This document shows positions 23,904 to 31,950 of a stretch of DNA of 35,496 nucleotides, in pieces. The stretch lies in assembly GCA_000989675.1 (NCBI GenBank), contig LBOT01000003.1, forward strand, positions 54,257 to 89,752. The letters run 5' to 3'. Each line of letters starts with the position of its first letter. Position 1 is the first letter of the stretch. The notes under the pieces were generated by a model. That model had not been told where the DNA came from. It saw only the letters and a program-made list of their open reading frames with translations, and did not search any database. The translations under genes were made by a program, and so were the position numbers. This DNA is from a candidate division WS6 bacterium GW2011_GWE2_33_157 (lineage in GTDB: Bacteria > Patescibacteriota > Dojkabacteria > SC72).

Positions 23904-25330
23904 TATGTTATTTCAAATTCTTCATTTAATTTAGGTACATCTACCTCAATATTTAACTCTGCTTTAATATTACTTGCAAAACCAATGGATATCTCCTCAT
24001 CTCCGTGTACTATGAAGATCTTTTTAGGTGAATGGCCAAAACTTCTTAACCAATATCTTAAGTCTCTTTGATCACCATGAGCAGAGAACCCTCCTAGGGT
24101 ATGTATCTTAGCATTTACAACTAAAGGTTCTCCCATTACCCTTATATCCTTTATACCATCTACAATTTTTCTTCCAAGCGTTCCCTCCACCTGATATCCA
24201 ACAAATACCATGTGTGTAGTAGGTTTTTCTATATTATTCTTAATATGATGAACTATTCTTCCTCCAGTACACATCCCACTTCCGGCAATTATCACTATCC
24301 CATTTTTGGATATTAATCTCTTAGACTCTTCTGCAGAATCTAATGTAGTTAACCCTTCAAAATGGAATGGATCATCACCCTTCTCAAGCAATCTTCTTGC
24401 ATCTTCATCATAGTATGTTGGGTACTGTTTAAAAATTTCAGTAGCCTTGCTGGCCATAGGGCTATCTAAATACACAGGAATTTGATTTAACAATTTGTTC
24501 TCAACAAACAAATTTATCTCATACAGAATCTCTTGTGTTCTTTCAATTGCAAAAGATGGAATTAATACATTACCACCCTCTTGCTGTGCCTGTTTAAGAA
24601 TTGAAAGTAATTCTAATACGGTTTCATCTTTATTTTTATGCAACCTGTTTCCATATGTAGCCTCACAAATTACATAATCTGCCTCTCTAATTAAATCGGG
24701 ATCTCTAACTATTCTTGCACCAGGCTGACCTAAATCTCCAGAAAAAACAATCTTTCTTTCTCTACCCGCTTCTGTCTTTATCCAAAACTCAAATATTGAA
24801 GAACCCAGTATATGACCTGCATCACGCATACGAAACTCTACTCCATTTTTAAAATTCACTGATTCTCCATATGGGTATACTTCAAACAGTTGGAACATAT
24901 CTTCAACATCCTGTTCAGAAAAAAGAGGTTTCCTCTCAGCATACAATGATCCTTCTTCAGACAATCCTCTTTTAAATGATTCTTTATTACTTCTTGCCTG
25001 CCATCTTTCATATTCCTCTTGCTGCAGTTTAGCTGCATCTAAAAGTACTATTTTAGCTAAATCACGAGTTGGTTGTGTACCAATTATTCTCCCATGAAAA
25101 CCCTGTTTAACAAGAATTGGAATTCTTCCACAGTGATCAAAATGAGCATGGGTAAGAAACACCACATCTAGCTGTGATGGATCAAAAGGAAAAGGTTCAT
25201 AGTTAAGTGCATCAATCTCATCCTTACCTTGAAAAGCACCACAATCAACTAAGAATTTAAAATTACCAGTATCCACATAGAAACATGAACCAGTTACTGT
25301 TCTAGTAGCTCCACAGAATTTTAGCTTCAT
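23903..25330 (-). CDS. MBL/beta-CASP RNA-processing nuclease (CPSF-like)
   Basis: A 475-residue metallo-RNase. The MBL domain has the zinc motif THAHFDHCG and FSGDLG, and the beta-CASP insert supplies SFAIERTQEIL (motif A region). The C-terminal part has FVGYQVEGTLGRKI and the last metal/catalytic histidine in GGFSAHGDQRDL. The family includes CPSF73-like and YSH1-type endo- or exoribonucleases; it is not RNase J by layout. It is the first gene of a tight cluster with R15P isomerase and AMP phosphorylase. This suggests, as inference, that it helps make nucleotides available from RNA. Zinc ligands look intact. Confidence 0.9.
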   Translation of the reverse strand: MKLKFCGATRTVTGSCFYVDTGNFKFLVDCGAFQGKDEIDALNYEPFPFDPSQLDVVFLTHAHFDHCGRIPILVKQGFHGRIIGTQPTRDLAKIVLLDAAKLQQEEYERWQARSNKESFKRGLSEEGSLYAERKPLFSEQDVEDMFQLFEVYPYGESVNFKNGVEFRMRDAGHILGSSIFEFWIKTEAGRERKIVFSGDLGQPGARIVRDPDLIREADYVICEATYGNRLHKNKDETVLELLSILKQAQQEGGNVLIPSFAIERTQEILYEINLFVENKLLNQIPVYLDSPMASKATEIFKQYPTYYDEDARRLLEKGDDPFHFEGLTTLDSAEESKRLISKNGIVIIAGSGMCTGGRIVHHIKNNIEKPTTHMVFVGYQVEGTLGRKIVDGIKDIRVMGEPLVVNAKIHTLGGFSAHGDQRDLRYWLRSFGHSPKKIFIVHGDEEISIGFASNIKAELNIEVDVPKLNEEFEIT

Positions 25331-25361
25331 ATCAGGCAGTAAATAAATTATTTAGTAAATA

Positions 25362-26774
25362 TTACAACATACGTCTCGCTTCCTCCAACAATTTCTCTTT
25401 TGTATTCATAAGGGGGTCCTCAATCACTATATCTAACAATCTATTTAATATCTCTCCCATCTTACGACCAGGTTCAACCCCCAAGGCTTTTAAATCCTCT
25501 CCATTTATTTCCATATCCTCTATCTTAATAGCCATATCCTCTTGTCTTACTTTTGATATATGTTTTTGTAACTCTGTAATTTCATCAGGTTTAAATGCAG
25601 AATTTGGATTAGATGTAGCATCTGCAATTCTTAACTTAAAGAGGTCCTCTATATTTTCCTCACCTACTCTTCTGATAAATCTTCGAACTGCAGAATCACT
25701 CCATTTCGTAAATACAACTTTCTCTTCTTTACTTTCCTCTTTTTGTGCATGTGGATAGTAAAACATATGATTTCTTACCAAAGTCTTTACCCTATCTGTT
25801 TCAGATTTAGAAAATTTTAATCTCCTCATTATTTCATCTACCATTTGAACAGCAACCACATCATGGCCATAGAAGTGACCATTACCCATATCCGTCCTTG
25901 GTTTTGCGATATCATGTAAAAGAGCAGCTAATTTGACACTATCTTCTGCAAAATCACAAGTTTTAAGACTATGCCAATATACATCATCTGAGTGATACAG
26001 CTTCTGTTCAACACCATACCCTTCTAAAAGTTCAGGAAGAAATATATTTAACAAACCAGTTTCTCTCATTAACTCAATACCCTTAGATGGCTTAGGAGAT
26101 TTCAAAAGTAATTTCATAAATTCGTCTCTAATACGCTCCATAGATACTTGCTTTGCAACAGGAATACTCTCCTTTATTGCCTTTAATGTCTCCTCCTCTA
26201 TTTCAAAATCAAGCTGAGAAGCTAATCTACATGCTTTAAATGCTCTTAATCCATCCTCTTTAAAACGCTCTATTGGAGTACCAACAGCTCTAATAACCTT
26301 GGAATTAATATCAGCAACACCATTAAAAGGATCAAATATCTCCCACTCTCTTTCTACATCTTCTCCATTTAAATCAGAGTCGGAGAGATTTAATGCCATA
26401 GCATTTATTGTAAAATCTCTTCTCCCTAAATCCTTAAAAATATCATTCACAAATTCAACCTTACTTGGCCACCTACCATCAACATAGTCGGATTCGCTCC
26501 TAAATGTAGTTACCTCAACCTCCCTATTCTCTCCCTCTATATCTGGTACAAGAGCAAGGACAGTACCAAACTTAACACCAGTTGCAACTGATCTAGGAAA
26601 AATTTCAAGCATTTCATCTGGCAATGCACTAGTTGCTAAATCAAAATCATGTGGAGTTCTACCCATTACAATATCTCTAATAGCACCACCTACAAGATAT
26701 ACATCATAGTCCTCTTTCGCAAGAATACTTGCTACTTTCTGTACATATGATGGAATTTTAAATCTAACTTTCAT
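25362..26774 (-). CDS. cca: CCA-adding tRNA nucleotidyltransferase with HD domain
   Basis: A 470-residue class II nucleotidyltransferase. The catalytic head is VYLVGGAIRDIVMGRTPHDFDLATSA, with the DxD pair. RRDFTINAMAL and the ERIRDEFMKLL neck follow, then an HD phosphohydrolase domain (LAALLHDIAKPRT, GHFYGHD). It adds or repairs the 3' CCA of tRNAs. The need is visible locally, because tRNA-Leu lacks an encoded CCA. It has the only strong Shine-Dalgarno motif I found here, AGGAGG 8 nt before the ATG, and a good promoter. It lies 31 bp before the beta-CASP gene. Confidence 0.95.
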   Translation of the reverse strand: MKVRFKIPSYVQKVASILAKEDYDVYLVGGAIRDIVMGRTPHDFDLATSALPDEMLEIFPRSVATGVKFGTVLALVPDIEGENREVEVTTFRSESDYVDGRWPSKVEFVNDIFKDLGRRDFTINAMALNLSDSDLNGEDVEREWEIFDPFNGVADINSKVIRAVGTPIERFKEDGLRAFKACRLASQLDFEIEEETLKAIKESIPVAKQVSMERIRDEFMKLLLKSPKPSKGIELMRETGLLNIFLPELLEGYGVEQKLYHSDDVYWHSLKTCDFAEDSVKLAALLHDIAKPRTDMGNGHFYGHDVVAVQMVDEIMRRLKFSKSETDRVKTLVRNHMFYYPHAQKEESKEEKVVFTKWSDSAVRRFIRRVGEENIEDLFKLRIADATSNPNSAFKPDEITELQKHISKVRQEDMAIKIEDMEINGEDLKALGVEPGRKMGEILNRLLDIVIEDPLMNTKEKLLEEARRML

Positions 26775-26782
26775 TTTATAAA

Positions 26783-26788
26783 CCTCCT
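26783..26788 (-). promoter_or_regulatory. Strong Shine-Dalgarno site of cca
   Basis: AGGAGG on the minus strand with an 8-nt spacing to the ATG at 26774. It is unusual in this window, where most genes have no such motif. From the promoter position it would sit almost at the 5' end of the mRNA. Confidence 0.8.
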
Positions 26789-26794
26789 GATTAG

Positions 26795-26823
26795 ATAGTA
26801 CCAGAGTATTGATACTACAACAA
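26795..26823 (-). promoter_or_regulatory. Promoter of the cca gene
   Basis: TTGTTG (26818-26823), a 17-nt spacer ending TGG, and TACTAT (26795-26800) on the minus strand. It is an extended -10 arrangement. The short leader would begin with the Shine-Dalgarno motif. Confidence 0.5.
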
Positions 26824-26857
26824 GGAAATGAAATCTCTTAACTACCAAATCACTATG

Positions 26858-27718
26858 TTATATCTCCTTCTTCCACTTCTTTCTATCAATCGCATCTAAT
26901 TCAATTCCTTTAGTTAAGATGCTAAAAAGAAGAATAAGGAACATGATGATAGAAACTACAACTAGTCCAATATCATATTGCGTGAAGGAATGACCATATA
27001 CGTCATATCGAATTATTGGTAAGAAAAACATTGCAACTGTAAACATCACTCCTATAATTCTCATTTCAGTAGGACCTATTAGTCCAAATGAGTATCTAAA
27101 CTCGTTCTGTACGAATGTAACTAACTCAACATGTATCATTAAAAGTAAGTACATTATTGCAAAGACAAGGGCAATCTCTATCTTAACAAAACCAGAAAGA
27201 CCCAAACCAAAACTGAAAATCATTACTGCCAAACCATCAATTATATGATCAATGTAATATCCATAATTTGGTCTAGTCTGCTTTCTATATCTTGCCAAGC
27301 TACCATCAAATGAATCACCAAACCAATGTAGAAACAAACCAACAACAACAAGGATAAGGTAATACCCATTAAAGAAACCAAGTATAAACCCAGCTGCAAT
27401 CATAAAAGCAGAAAAGACCCCCAATGCAGTTAGCATGTCTGGAGTAACCCACTTAGGGATTCTTGGACATACCCATTCTTTTATTGCTTCCTCTGCATTC
27501 GCTGTAATACCAGTATTAATAGCATTCTGATCATCCCTCCTATACTCAACCTTTAATTTTTTTAATTGTTCCCTAATCTCTCTTTCTAAAGTTTTGTTAA
27601 AACCCAATGTAAGTTTCTCAATAAATTCGTCTACAGATTTAACATCAAATATATTTACATCCTGATTATTCCCGTTCTTTTTAGCACTATTACCATTGTT
27701 AAAATTTATTCCAAACAT
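26858..27718 (-). CDS. CDP-alcohol phosphatidyltransferase family membrane enzyme
   Basis: A 286-residue protein with a soluble N-terminal part (about 1-85), then about six membrane segments. The family signature D-x2-DG-x2-AR-x9-G-x3-D-x3-D is complete: DSFDGSLAR, then GYYIDHIID. Such enzymes move a phosphatidyl group from CDP-diacylglycerol to an alcohol, or a phospho-alcohol from a CDP donor. The acceptor cannot be told (glycerol phosphate, inositol phosphate and others are possible). It is 83 bp upstream of cca on the same strand, but cca seems to have its own promoter. Confidence 0.9.
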   Translation of the reverse strand: MFGINFNNGNSAKKNGNNQDVNIFDVKSVDEFIEKLTLGFNKTLEREIREQLKKLKVEYRRDDQNAINTGITANAEEAIKEWVCPRIPKWVTPDMLTALGVFSAFMIAAGFILGFFNGYYLILVVVGLFLHWFGDSFDGSLARYRKQTRPNYGYYIDHIIDGLAVMIFSFGLGLSGFVKIEIALVFAIMYLLLMIHVELVTFVQNEFRYSFGLIGPTEMRIIGVMFTVAMFFLPIIRYDVYGHSFTQYDIGLVVVSIIMFLILLFSILTKGIELDAIDRKKWKKEI

Positions 27719-27784
27719 ATTGGTATAAATGTATTAATTAAATGCCTCAATATATTACAGATATATATAGAATGCAAATATATC

Positions 27785-27813
27785 TTGATAACAGTAATGA
27801 CAGGTGATATCTT
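27785..27813 (+). promoter_or_regulatory. Promoter of the 181-residue membrane protein gene
   Basis: TTGATA (27785-27790), a 17-nt spacer ending TGA, and TATCTT (27808-27813). The predicted leader is about 20 nt and has no Shine-Dalgarno motif. Confidence 0.4.
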
Positions 27814-27839
27814 TAATTAGTAAGTTAGAATCAATTTAA

Positions 27840-28385
27840 ATGATTTTAAAACCACCTAGACCGCTAGGAGAAAAAAGTAAGACCGAAAAGACACCTATAA
27901 TTAATAAGATTGCGAGTACTCCTGTTGTAAAAAAAGAAAGAAAAAAGATATCTCTTAACCTCACTTTCTTACAAAACTTCAAATACAAACATTTAATCAC
28001 CCCTATTCTAATAGGTATTGCTATGGTTGCCTCTCTCTCATTTCTAATCTACCAATTAACTCTTTTACCAACGAAGGATGCGAAAAGAATTTCTGATACT
28101 TTCTTAACAAGGATAGAAAAAGGAGATATACAAGGTGCATATCAACTAACTACTGCATCATATAAATCTATTAATACTCTTAAAGAATTTAGAAGTGCTT
28201 TAGAAGATTTTGAACCGATTGATTTATCAAAAAAGAAGGTTACTAAAAGAAATCTCGTTACCGTTAAAGACATGAGTAAATCAGCAATAATAATGTATAA
28301 ACAGGATAATTACGAAATAGAGGTAATTCTATTCATTGAAGAAGATGATTGGGAAGTTTTAAGCTTTAAAGTATTACCTCTTTAA
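27840..28385 (+). CDS. Single-pass membrane protein with small outside domain, function unknown
   Basis: A 181-residue protein with a basic, proline-containing cytoplasmic N-terminus of about 55 residues, one membrane segment near 58-78 and an outside domain of about 100 residues. The outside part (FLTRIEKGDIQGAYQLTT..., later DDWEVLSFKVL) has the helix-then-sheet pattern of NTF2/DUF4878-like domains that often follow a membrane anchor. No catalytic residues are evident. It stands alone between the divergent CDP-alcohol transferase gene and the oppositely oriented tRNA-Ser. Confidence 0.65.
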   Translation: MILKPPRPLGEKSKTEKTPIINKIASTPVVKKERKKISLNLTFLQNFKYKHLITPILIGIAMVASLSFLIYQLTLLPTKDAKRISDTFLTRIEKGDIQGAYQLTTASYKSINTLKEFRSALEDFEPIDLSKKKVTKRNLVTVKDMSKSAIIMYKQDNYEIEVILFIEEDDWEVLSFKVLPL

Positions 28386-28386
28386 C

Positions 28387-28476
28387 TGGCGGAGAGAGTG
28401 GGATTCGAACCCACGGTACGGTAACCCGTACAACGGTTTTCAAGACCGTCTCATTCGACCACTCTGACATCTCTCC
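28387..28476 (-). tRNA. tRNA-Ser (anticodon UGA)
   Basis: The reverse complement forms a type II tRNA. The acceptor is GGAGAGA/TCTCTCC with discriminator G and an encoded CCA (28387-28389). The anticodon loop CTTGAAA gives TGA, which reads UCA. The long variable arm is GTACGGGTTACCGTAC and the T arm GTGGGTTCGAATCCCAC. Unlike tRNA-Leu in this window, CCA is in the DNA. Confidence 0.96.
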
Positions 28477-28486
28477 TAAACCCCAA

Positions 28487-28495
28487 ATTATATCA
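28487..28495 (-). promoter_or_regulatory. Extended -10 of tRNA-Ser
   Basis: TGATATAAT on the minus strand, a perfect extended -10, 10 nt before the mature tRNA 5' end. The -35 is weak. Confidence 0.6.
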
Positions 28496-28529
28496 TAAAC
28501 ACATACTTCTTAACGCATACTACAATAAT

Positions 28530-28559
28530 TTGACTATTACTTGTTACTTACCATATCAT
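28530..28559 (+). promoter_or_regulatory. Promoter of the surface-protein operon
   Basis: TTGACT (28530-28535), an 18-nt spacer and TATCAT (28554-28559). The predicted start is near 28566, about 7 nt before the ATG at 28573. This favours that ATG over the TTG at 28561 used in the ORF track. Confidence 0.55.
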
Positions 28560-28572
28560 TTTGAATACAACA

Positions 28573-29772
28573 ATGAAATCAAAAAATATACTAAAAGCAT
28601 TCATATATATATGTATAATAATGCTGCCAATAAATATATTTGCAGCAGAGTTAGATTCTCCTAATTACAAAATAGTAGGAGCAACTACAAAAGGTGGAGG
28701 GTTAACACAAACATTAGATGGAGATTACTCTGCTCTACTTGAAGTAGGAAGAATATCAAACAATCCTAGAAACTACTCTTCAAGTTATAAAATGTTTACA
28801 AGCCCAGAGGAAGCATTCCTACCAGCTGTACCAGAAATATCATGTTTTGAAACAACTACTAGTGGATCAACAAACTGTACAACAGGACCTTCAGAACTAA
28901 CTAGTGGTGGTATGGTTGCAATATGTGGTCCAAGTGGTTGTTATGACAAAGCTAGATTCGAGATTGATACAAATGATAACCCAACAGACACCCTTTATGC
29001 CGTAATGATATCTGAAGATAACTTTGCGTCAGATATTAGGTATATAGATGGATCTTCCTTTTGGCCAGAAACAATTAGTACTCATAACTTAAGTGACTTT
29101 CTTACTAAATCAGAATGGGAAACAGAAGTATTCAATATTAAAGGGTTACAAACCAATACACTCTACTATATTAGAGCATTCGCATTGCACGGAGACTTTA
29201 CACAAACAGAACCAGGACCAATAGTTAGTGTAACAACATCAGCAGGTTCTGTATTTTTTGATATAGATATTGCAGGACCAAGTGGAACTACGGCTGAAAG
29301 TGCATCTCCCTACTCCATATCATTTACAGGAGCATATCAATTGATAAGTGGTGCTCCAGCAGTGACAGCAGGAGATAGAATATGGTTAGATGCTTCTACT
29401 AATTCGGAAGGTGGATTTGCAATAGTAGTGAGAGGATTAAATGGAGGACTATATAGTAATACAACAGGACAAACAATAGTTTCATCGACAGCAGATCTTG
29501 ATACAGCTTCAGATGGATTCGGAATACAAAATGCATATATATCTCAAGATACATATTCATACCTAGGAACAATATCTGCAATGACAGACTATACTGGAAC
29601 TGCAAACAGTGTAGGAATTGTAGGTACAACTGCTACAAAAGTATATGAATCAGATTCTCCTGTTTTTAATGGAAGAATGGGACTAAATGTAATAGCAAAA
29701 CCTGGTATGAATAAAACAGCTGCAAGTGACTATCAAGAGAGTATCTATTTTGTTTTTATTCCTAGATTTTAA
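28573..29772 (+). CDS. Secreted beta-rich surface protein with fibronectin-III-like region
   Basis: From the ATG at 28573 the product has 399 residues. The signal peptide runs MKSKNILKAF to NIFAAE. Then come a SPNYKIVGATTKGGG segment of a kind seen in exported Patescibacteria proteins, a short Cys-containing stretch, a fibronectin-III-like region ending TNTLYYIRAFALHG, and a C-terminal domain of about 150 residues ending YQESIYFVFIPRF. It has no membrane anchor, sortase motif or lipobox. The C-terminal domain resembles that of the next gene. It is the first gene of the operon; a 79-nt gap and a possible second promoter follow. Probably a surface or fibre subunit. Confidence 0.65.
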   Translation: MKSKNILKAFIYICIIMLPINIFAAELDSPNYKIVGATTKGGGLTQTLDGDYSALLEVGRISNNPRNYSSSYKMFTSPEEAFLPAVPEISCFETTTSGSTNCTTGPSELTSGGMVAICGPSGCYDKARFEIDTNDNPTDTLYAVMISEDNFASDIRYIDGSSFWPETISTHNLSDFLTKSEWETEVFNIKGLQTNTLYYIRAFALHGDFTQTEPGPIVSVTTSAGSVFFDIDIAGPSGTTAESASPYSISFTGAYQLISGAPAVTAGDRIWLDASTNSEGGFAIVVRGLNGGLYSNTTGQTIVSSTADLDTASDGFGIQNAYISQDTYSYLGTISAMTDYTGTANSVGIVGTTATKVYESDSPVFNGRMGLNVIAKPGMNKTAASDYQESIYFVFIPRF

Positions 29773-29775
29773 CTA

Positions 29776-29804
29776 TTGACACTACACTTTACAAGCTGTA
29801 ATCT
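29776..29804 (+). promoter_or_regulatory. Possible internal promoter for the second surface protein
   Basis: A perfect TTGACA (29776-29781) with TAATCT 17 nt later (29799-29804). The -10 is weak. The position right after the first gene's stop suggests extra expression of the second surface protein. Confidence 0.35.
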
Positions 29805-29851
29805 GTACTAAATATAGTGGTTAGTGAATATAAATTGTTAGTCTGCCCAAT

Positions 29852-30970
29852 GTGAAAAGCCTGGTACCAACCCTGAAGATTGTTATACCAACATTTTTTC
29901 TTATCCTCTTTGGTTCTTTCTTACTAATCTACTCCGCACATGCAGGTACACTTACAAATGTATATATTCATATGAGCAGAATAAAGGCTGGCTTAACTGG
30001 AGCTGCGGGACAAACAGTTGAAATGATATTAGCAATTAACCCTTCATCAAACATCTCAACAGGTGGAACAATAGTTTTAGAATTCCCAGACGCAGAAGAT
30101 GCAACATGGTGCAGAACAGAAGGGTCACTCACTATTACAGCGACAGCAACGGATCCTGCAGCCGATTTGAGTGGTACAGGATGGCAAATCGATTCAGCTC
30201 TTCCAGGTACACTTACTGGTGCATGTACACAGGGTTCTGGTGTTGGAACGGTTGATAAATTCACAATATCTGGTGTAGGTGCTTTAACAGCTGGAACTAC
30301 ATATGGTGTTAAGATAGGGAATAATTTGGGTGTTATTGGAACTGCTGCTGCTGCTGGTGAACATGCAATTACAGTCACAGCATCACAGGGAACAACATCA
30401 GATTCAAAATCATTCAAGATAGACTTGTTAACAGATGATGCCGTGGTTATTACTGCTACCGTATCAGATATGGCAACAGTTGATTGTACGATAAGTGCGA
30501 ATACAGTTAACTTAGGAACCCTATTCCCTGGAGGTACATATGCTACTGGATCTCATACTATTACAACCTCAACAACTAGTTCTGGATATTACTGGGCAGT
30601 ATATGGTACTGGTGATGGATCAACAGATGCAGGTTTATGGAAATCAACAGCGACTACTCACTTAATACAATCAGGTACAACTGCTACTTTAGACCTTACA
30701 AATGCAAGTATAACAGGTTTTGGAATGACACTCTCTGATCCAGATACAGCAGGTTCTGCAGTAGTGACTACTAATTTTGTAGATACAACCGCTGGAACAT
30801 TTGGTACAATCGATAGGCTATTCGCAGGTGCAAAGATGGTTCTATATCAAAATGGGAATCAACTCTCTGGAGAATCTTCAACAGTAACATATGGTGCAAA
30901 GGCAAGTGCAGCTGCACCAGCAGGTACATATCAAGAAACGGTATACTTTGTCTGTGGTGGTTACTACTAG
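29852..30970 (+). CDS. Secreted Thr/Ala/Gly-rich surface protein, probable major subunit
   Basis: A 372-residue protein from a GTG start, with a clear signal peptide ending YSAHAGT. The mature part is beta-rich and very high in Thr, Ala, Gly and Ser with few charges, like pilin, S-layer or spore-coat-type proteins. The N-terminal region (LTNVYIHMSRIKAGL to SKSFKIDLL) looks like one beta-sandwich. The second (VDCTISANTVNLGTLFPGG to the end) is the domain shared with the previous gene, ending YQETVYFVCGGYY. Three cysteines are visible (in TWCRTEG, GACTQG and VDCTIS) plus one near the end, so disulfides are possible. There is no anchor or sorting motif. It is 11 bp before the first WxLIP-like gene. 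Confidence 0.65.
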   Translation: MKSLVPTLKIVIPTFFLILFGSFLLIYSAHAGTLTNVYIHMSRIKAGLTGAAGQTVEMILAINPSSNISTGGTIVLEFPDAEDATWCRTEGSLTITATATDPAADLSGTGWQIDSALPGTLTGACTQGSGVGTVDKFTISGVGALTAGTTYGVKIGNNLGVIGTAAAAGEHAITVTASQGTTSDSKSFKIDLLTDDAVVITATVSDMATVDCTISANTVNLGTLFPGGTYATGSHTITTSTTSSGYYWAVYGTGDGSTDAGLWKSTATTHLIQSGTTATLDLTNASITGFGMTLSDPDTAGSAVVTTNFVDTTAGTFGTIDRLFAGAKMVLYQNGNQLSGESSTVTYGAKASAAAPAGTYQETVYFVCGGYY

Positions 30971-30981
30971 CATACTAAATA

Positions 30982-31950
30982 ATGATATTAAAAATAATTA
31001 GGGAATATAAAAGAATACTATTACTGCCCGTAATTTTACTCTGTTTTAGTGCGAGTCCTCTACTTGCTCAGAGTACTCTTTCAATTGGTGTTGCTCCAAC
31101 TTCAAAAATTCTAAAGCTTGTTCCAGGAGAGTCCTACGAAGGAGAAGTAGTATTTTGGAATATGTCTCAAAACAGTGATAATTATCAGATAATGGTAAAA
31201 CCTTTTAGACAGATAGAGAACCAACCAGGAACAGCAATAGTACTTACAGAAGAAGAAGAGAAAGGATATAACTTCTCCGCAGCAAAATGGATTACAGTTA
31301 CACCACGGGGTTTAGTTAAACTTGAATCAAACAAAAATACAAAATTAAAATACATAATAAATGTTCCTCCTGATGCCACGAATGGTGAGTATACTGCGGA
31401 AATATTCTTAATATCTCAAAGTGATGCACAAAGAAAAGGGACTGCAGCGTTCACAAATTTAGGTTCTGGTATGCCAATACTAATTCAGATAGGTGACGAA
31501 TTCGTAGAAAACGCAGAACTTCTTACCTTTACTACAGAGAAAAAGTGGTATGAAAAAACAAGTGTAAACTTCTACACAACAATAAAAAACATTGGAGACA
31601 CACATATTACTCCCTCTGGAGAAATTATAATAACAAATATATTTAGACAAGAAGTAGCTAGAATACAGTTTAACAGAAATACTCAAAGTCTCTTAAGAGA
31701 GAATACTGGTAATTACATAGATAATTGGACTCAATCAGGATATCTTTCTCCAAACAAGGCTATAGCATTAGGGCCATTAAAAGCTAAATTGTTGGTTACA
31801 TATAGAAGTATACAACCAGGGTTTGCAGTACTTACAGAAGATGTAACATTCTGGATAATTCCTTGGAAAATTATTGTCGCTATCCTTGTCGTTGCTCTTG
31901 CTGGTATAATCTACTCTATAAGTAGAAAGAAGTTACAAAACAGGAAATGA
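30982..31950 (+). CDS. Membrane-anchored WxLIP/DUF916-like protein 1
   Basis: A 322-residue protein with a signal peptide ending SPLLAQS, two immunoglobulin-like beta-sandwich regions and a C-terminal membrane segment (about 292-312) with a basic tail. The first region (SIGVAPTSKILKLVPGESYEGEV, then NVPPDATNGEYTAEIFLISQ) has the pattern of the DUF916/peptidoglycan-binding part of WxL-interacting proteins and of periplasmic chaperone-like domains. The second (FYTTIKNIGDTHITPSGEIII) matches the host-binding-like part. Such proteins hold or present partner surface proteins. It is followed by a paralogue overlapping as ATGA. Family placement is by pattern only. Confidence 0.6.
   Translation: MILKIIREYKRILLLPVILLCFSASPLLAQSTLSIGVAPTSKILKLVPGESYEGEVVFWNMSQNSDNYQIMVKPFRQIENQPGTAIVLTEEEEKGYNFSAAKWITVTPRGLVKLESNKNTKLKYIINVPPDATNGEYTAEIFLISQSDAQRKGTAAFTNLGSGMPILIQIGDEFVENAELLTFTTEKKWYEKTSVNFYTTIKNIGDTHITPSGEIIITNIFRQEVARIQFNRNTQSLLRENTGNYIDNWTQSGYLSPNKAIALGPLKAKLLVTYRSIQPGFAVLTEDVTFWIIPWKIIVAILVVALAGIIYSISRKKLQNRK

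Noticed and set aside
23903-25330. RNase J assignment for the beta-CASP protein
   Set aside because: It lacks the longer RNase J layout and C-terminal domain; the motif order fits the CPSF/YSH1-like group better.
26795-26820. Small inverted repeats before cca (AGTAT/ATACT and TAGTA/TACTA) as a riboswitch or thermosensor
   Set aside because: The stems are only about 5 bp, they overlap the promoter elements, and most would lie upstream of the predicted transcript.
28561-28572. TTG start for the first surface protein
   Set aside because: It lies at or before the predicted transcription start, and the ATG at 28573 begins a cleaner signal peptide.
29968-30417. 149-residue ORF on the minus strand
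   Set aside because: Fully antisense to the Thr/Ala/Gly-rich surface gene; its Pro/Val/Ala-rich sequence is what the reverse frame of such codons gives, and no domain is seen.
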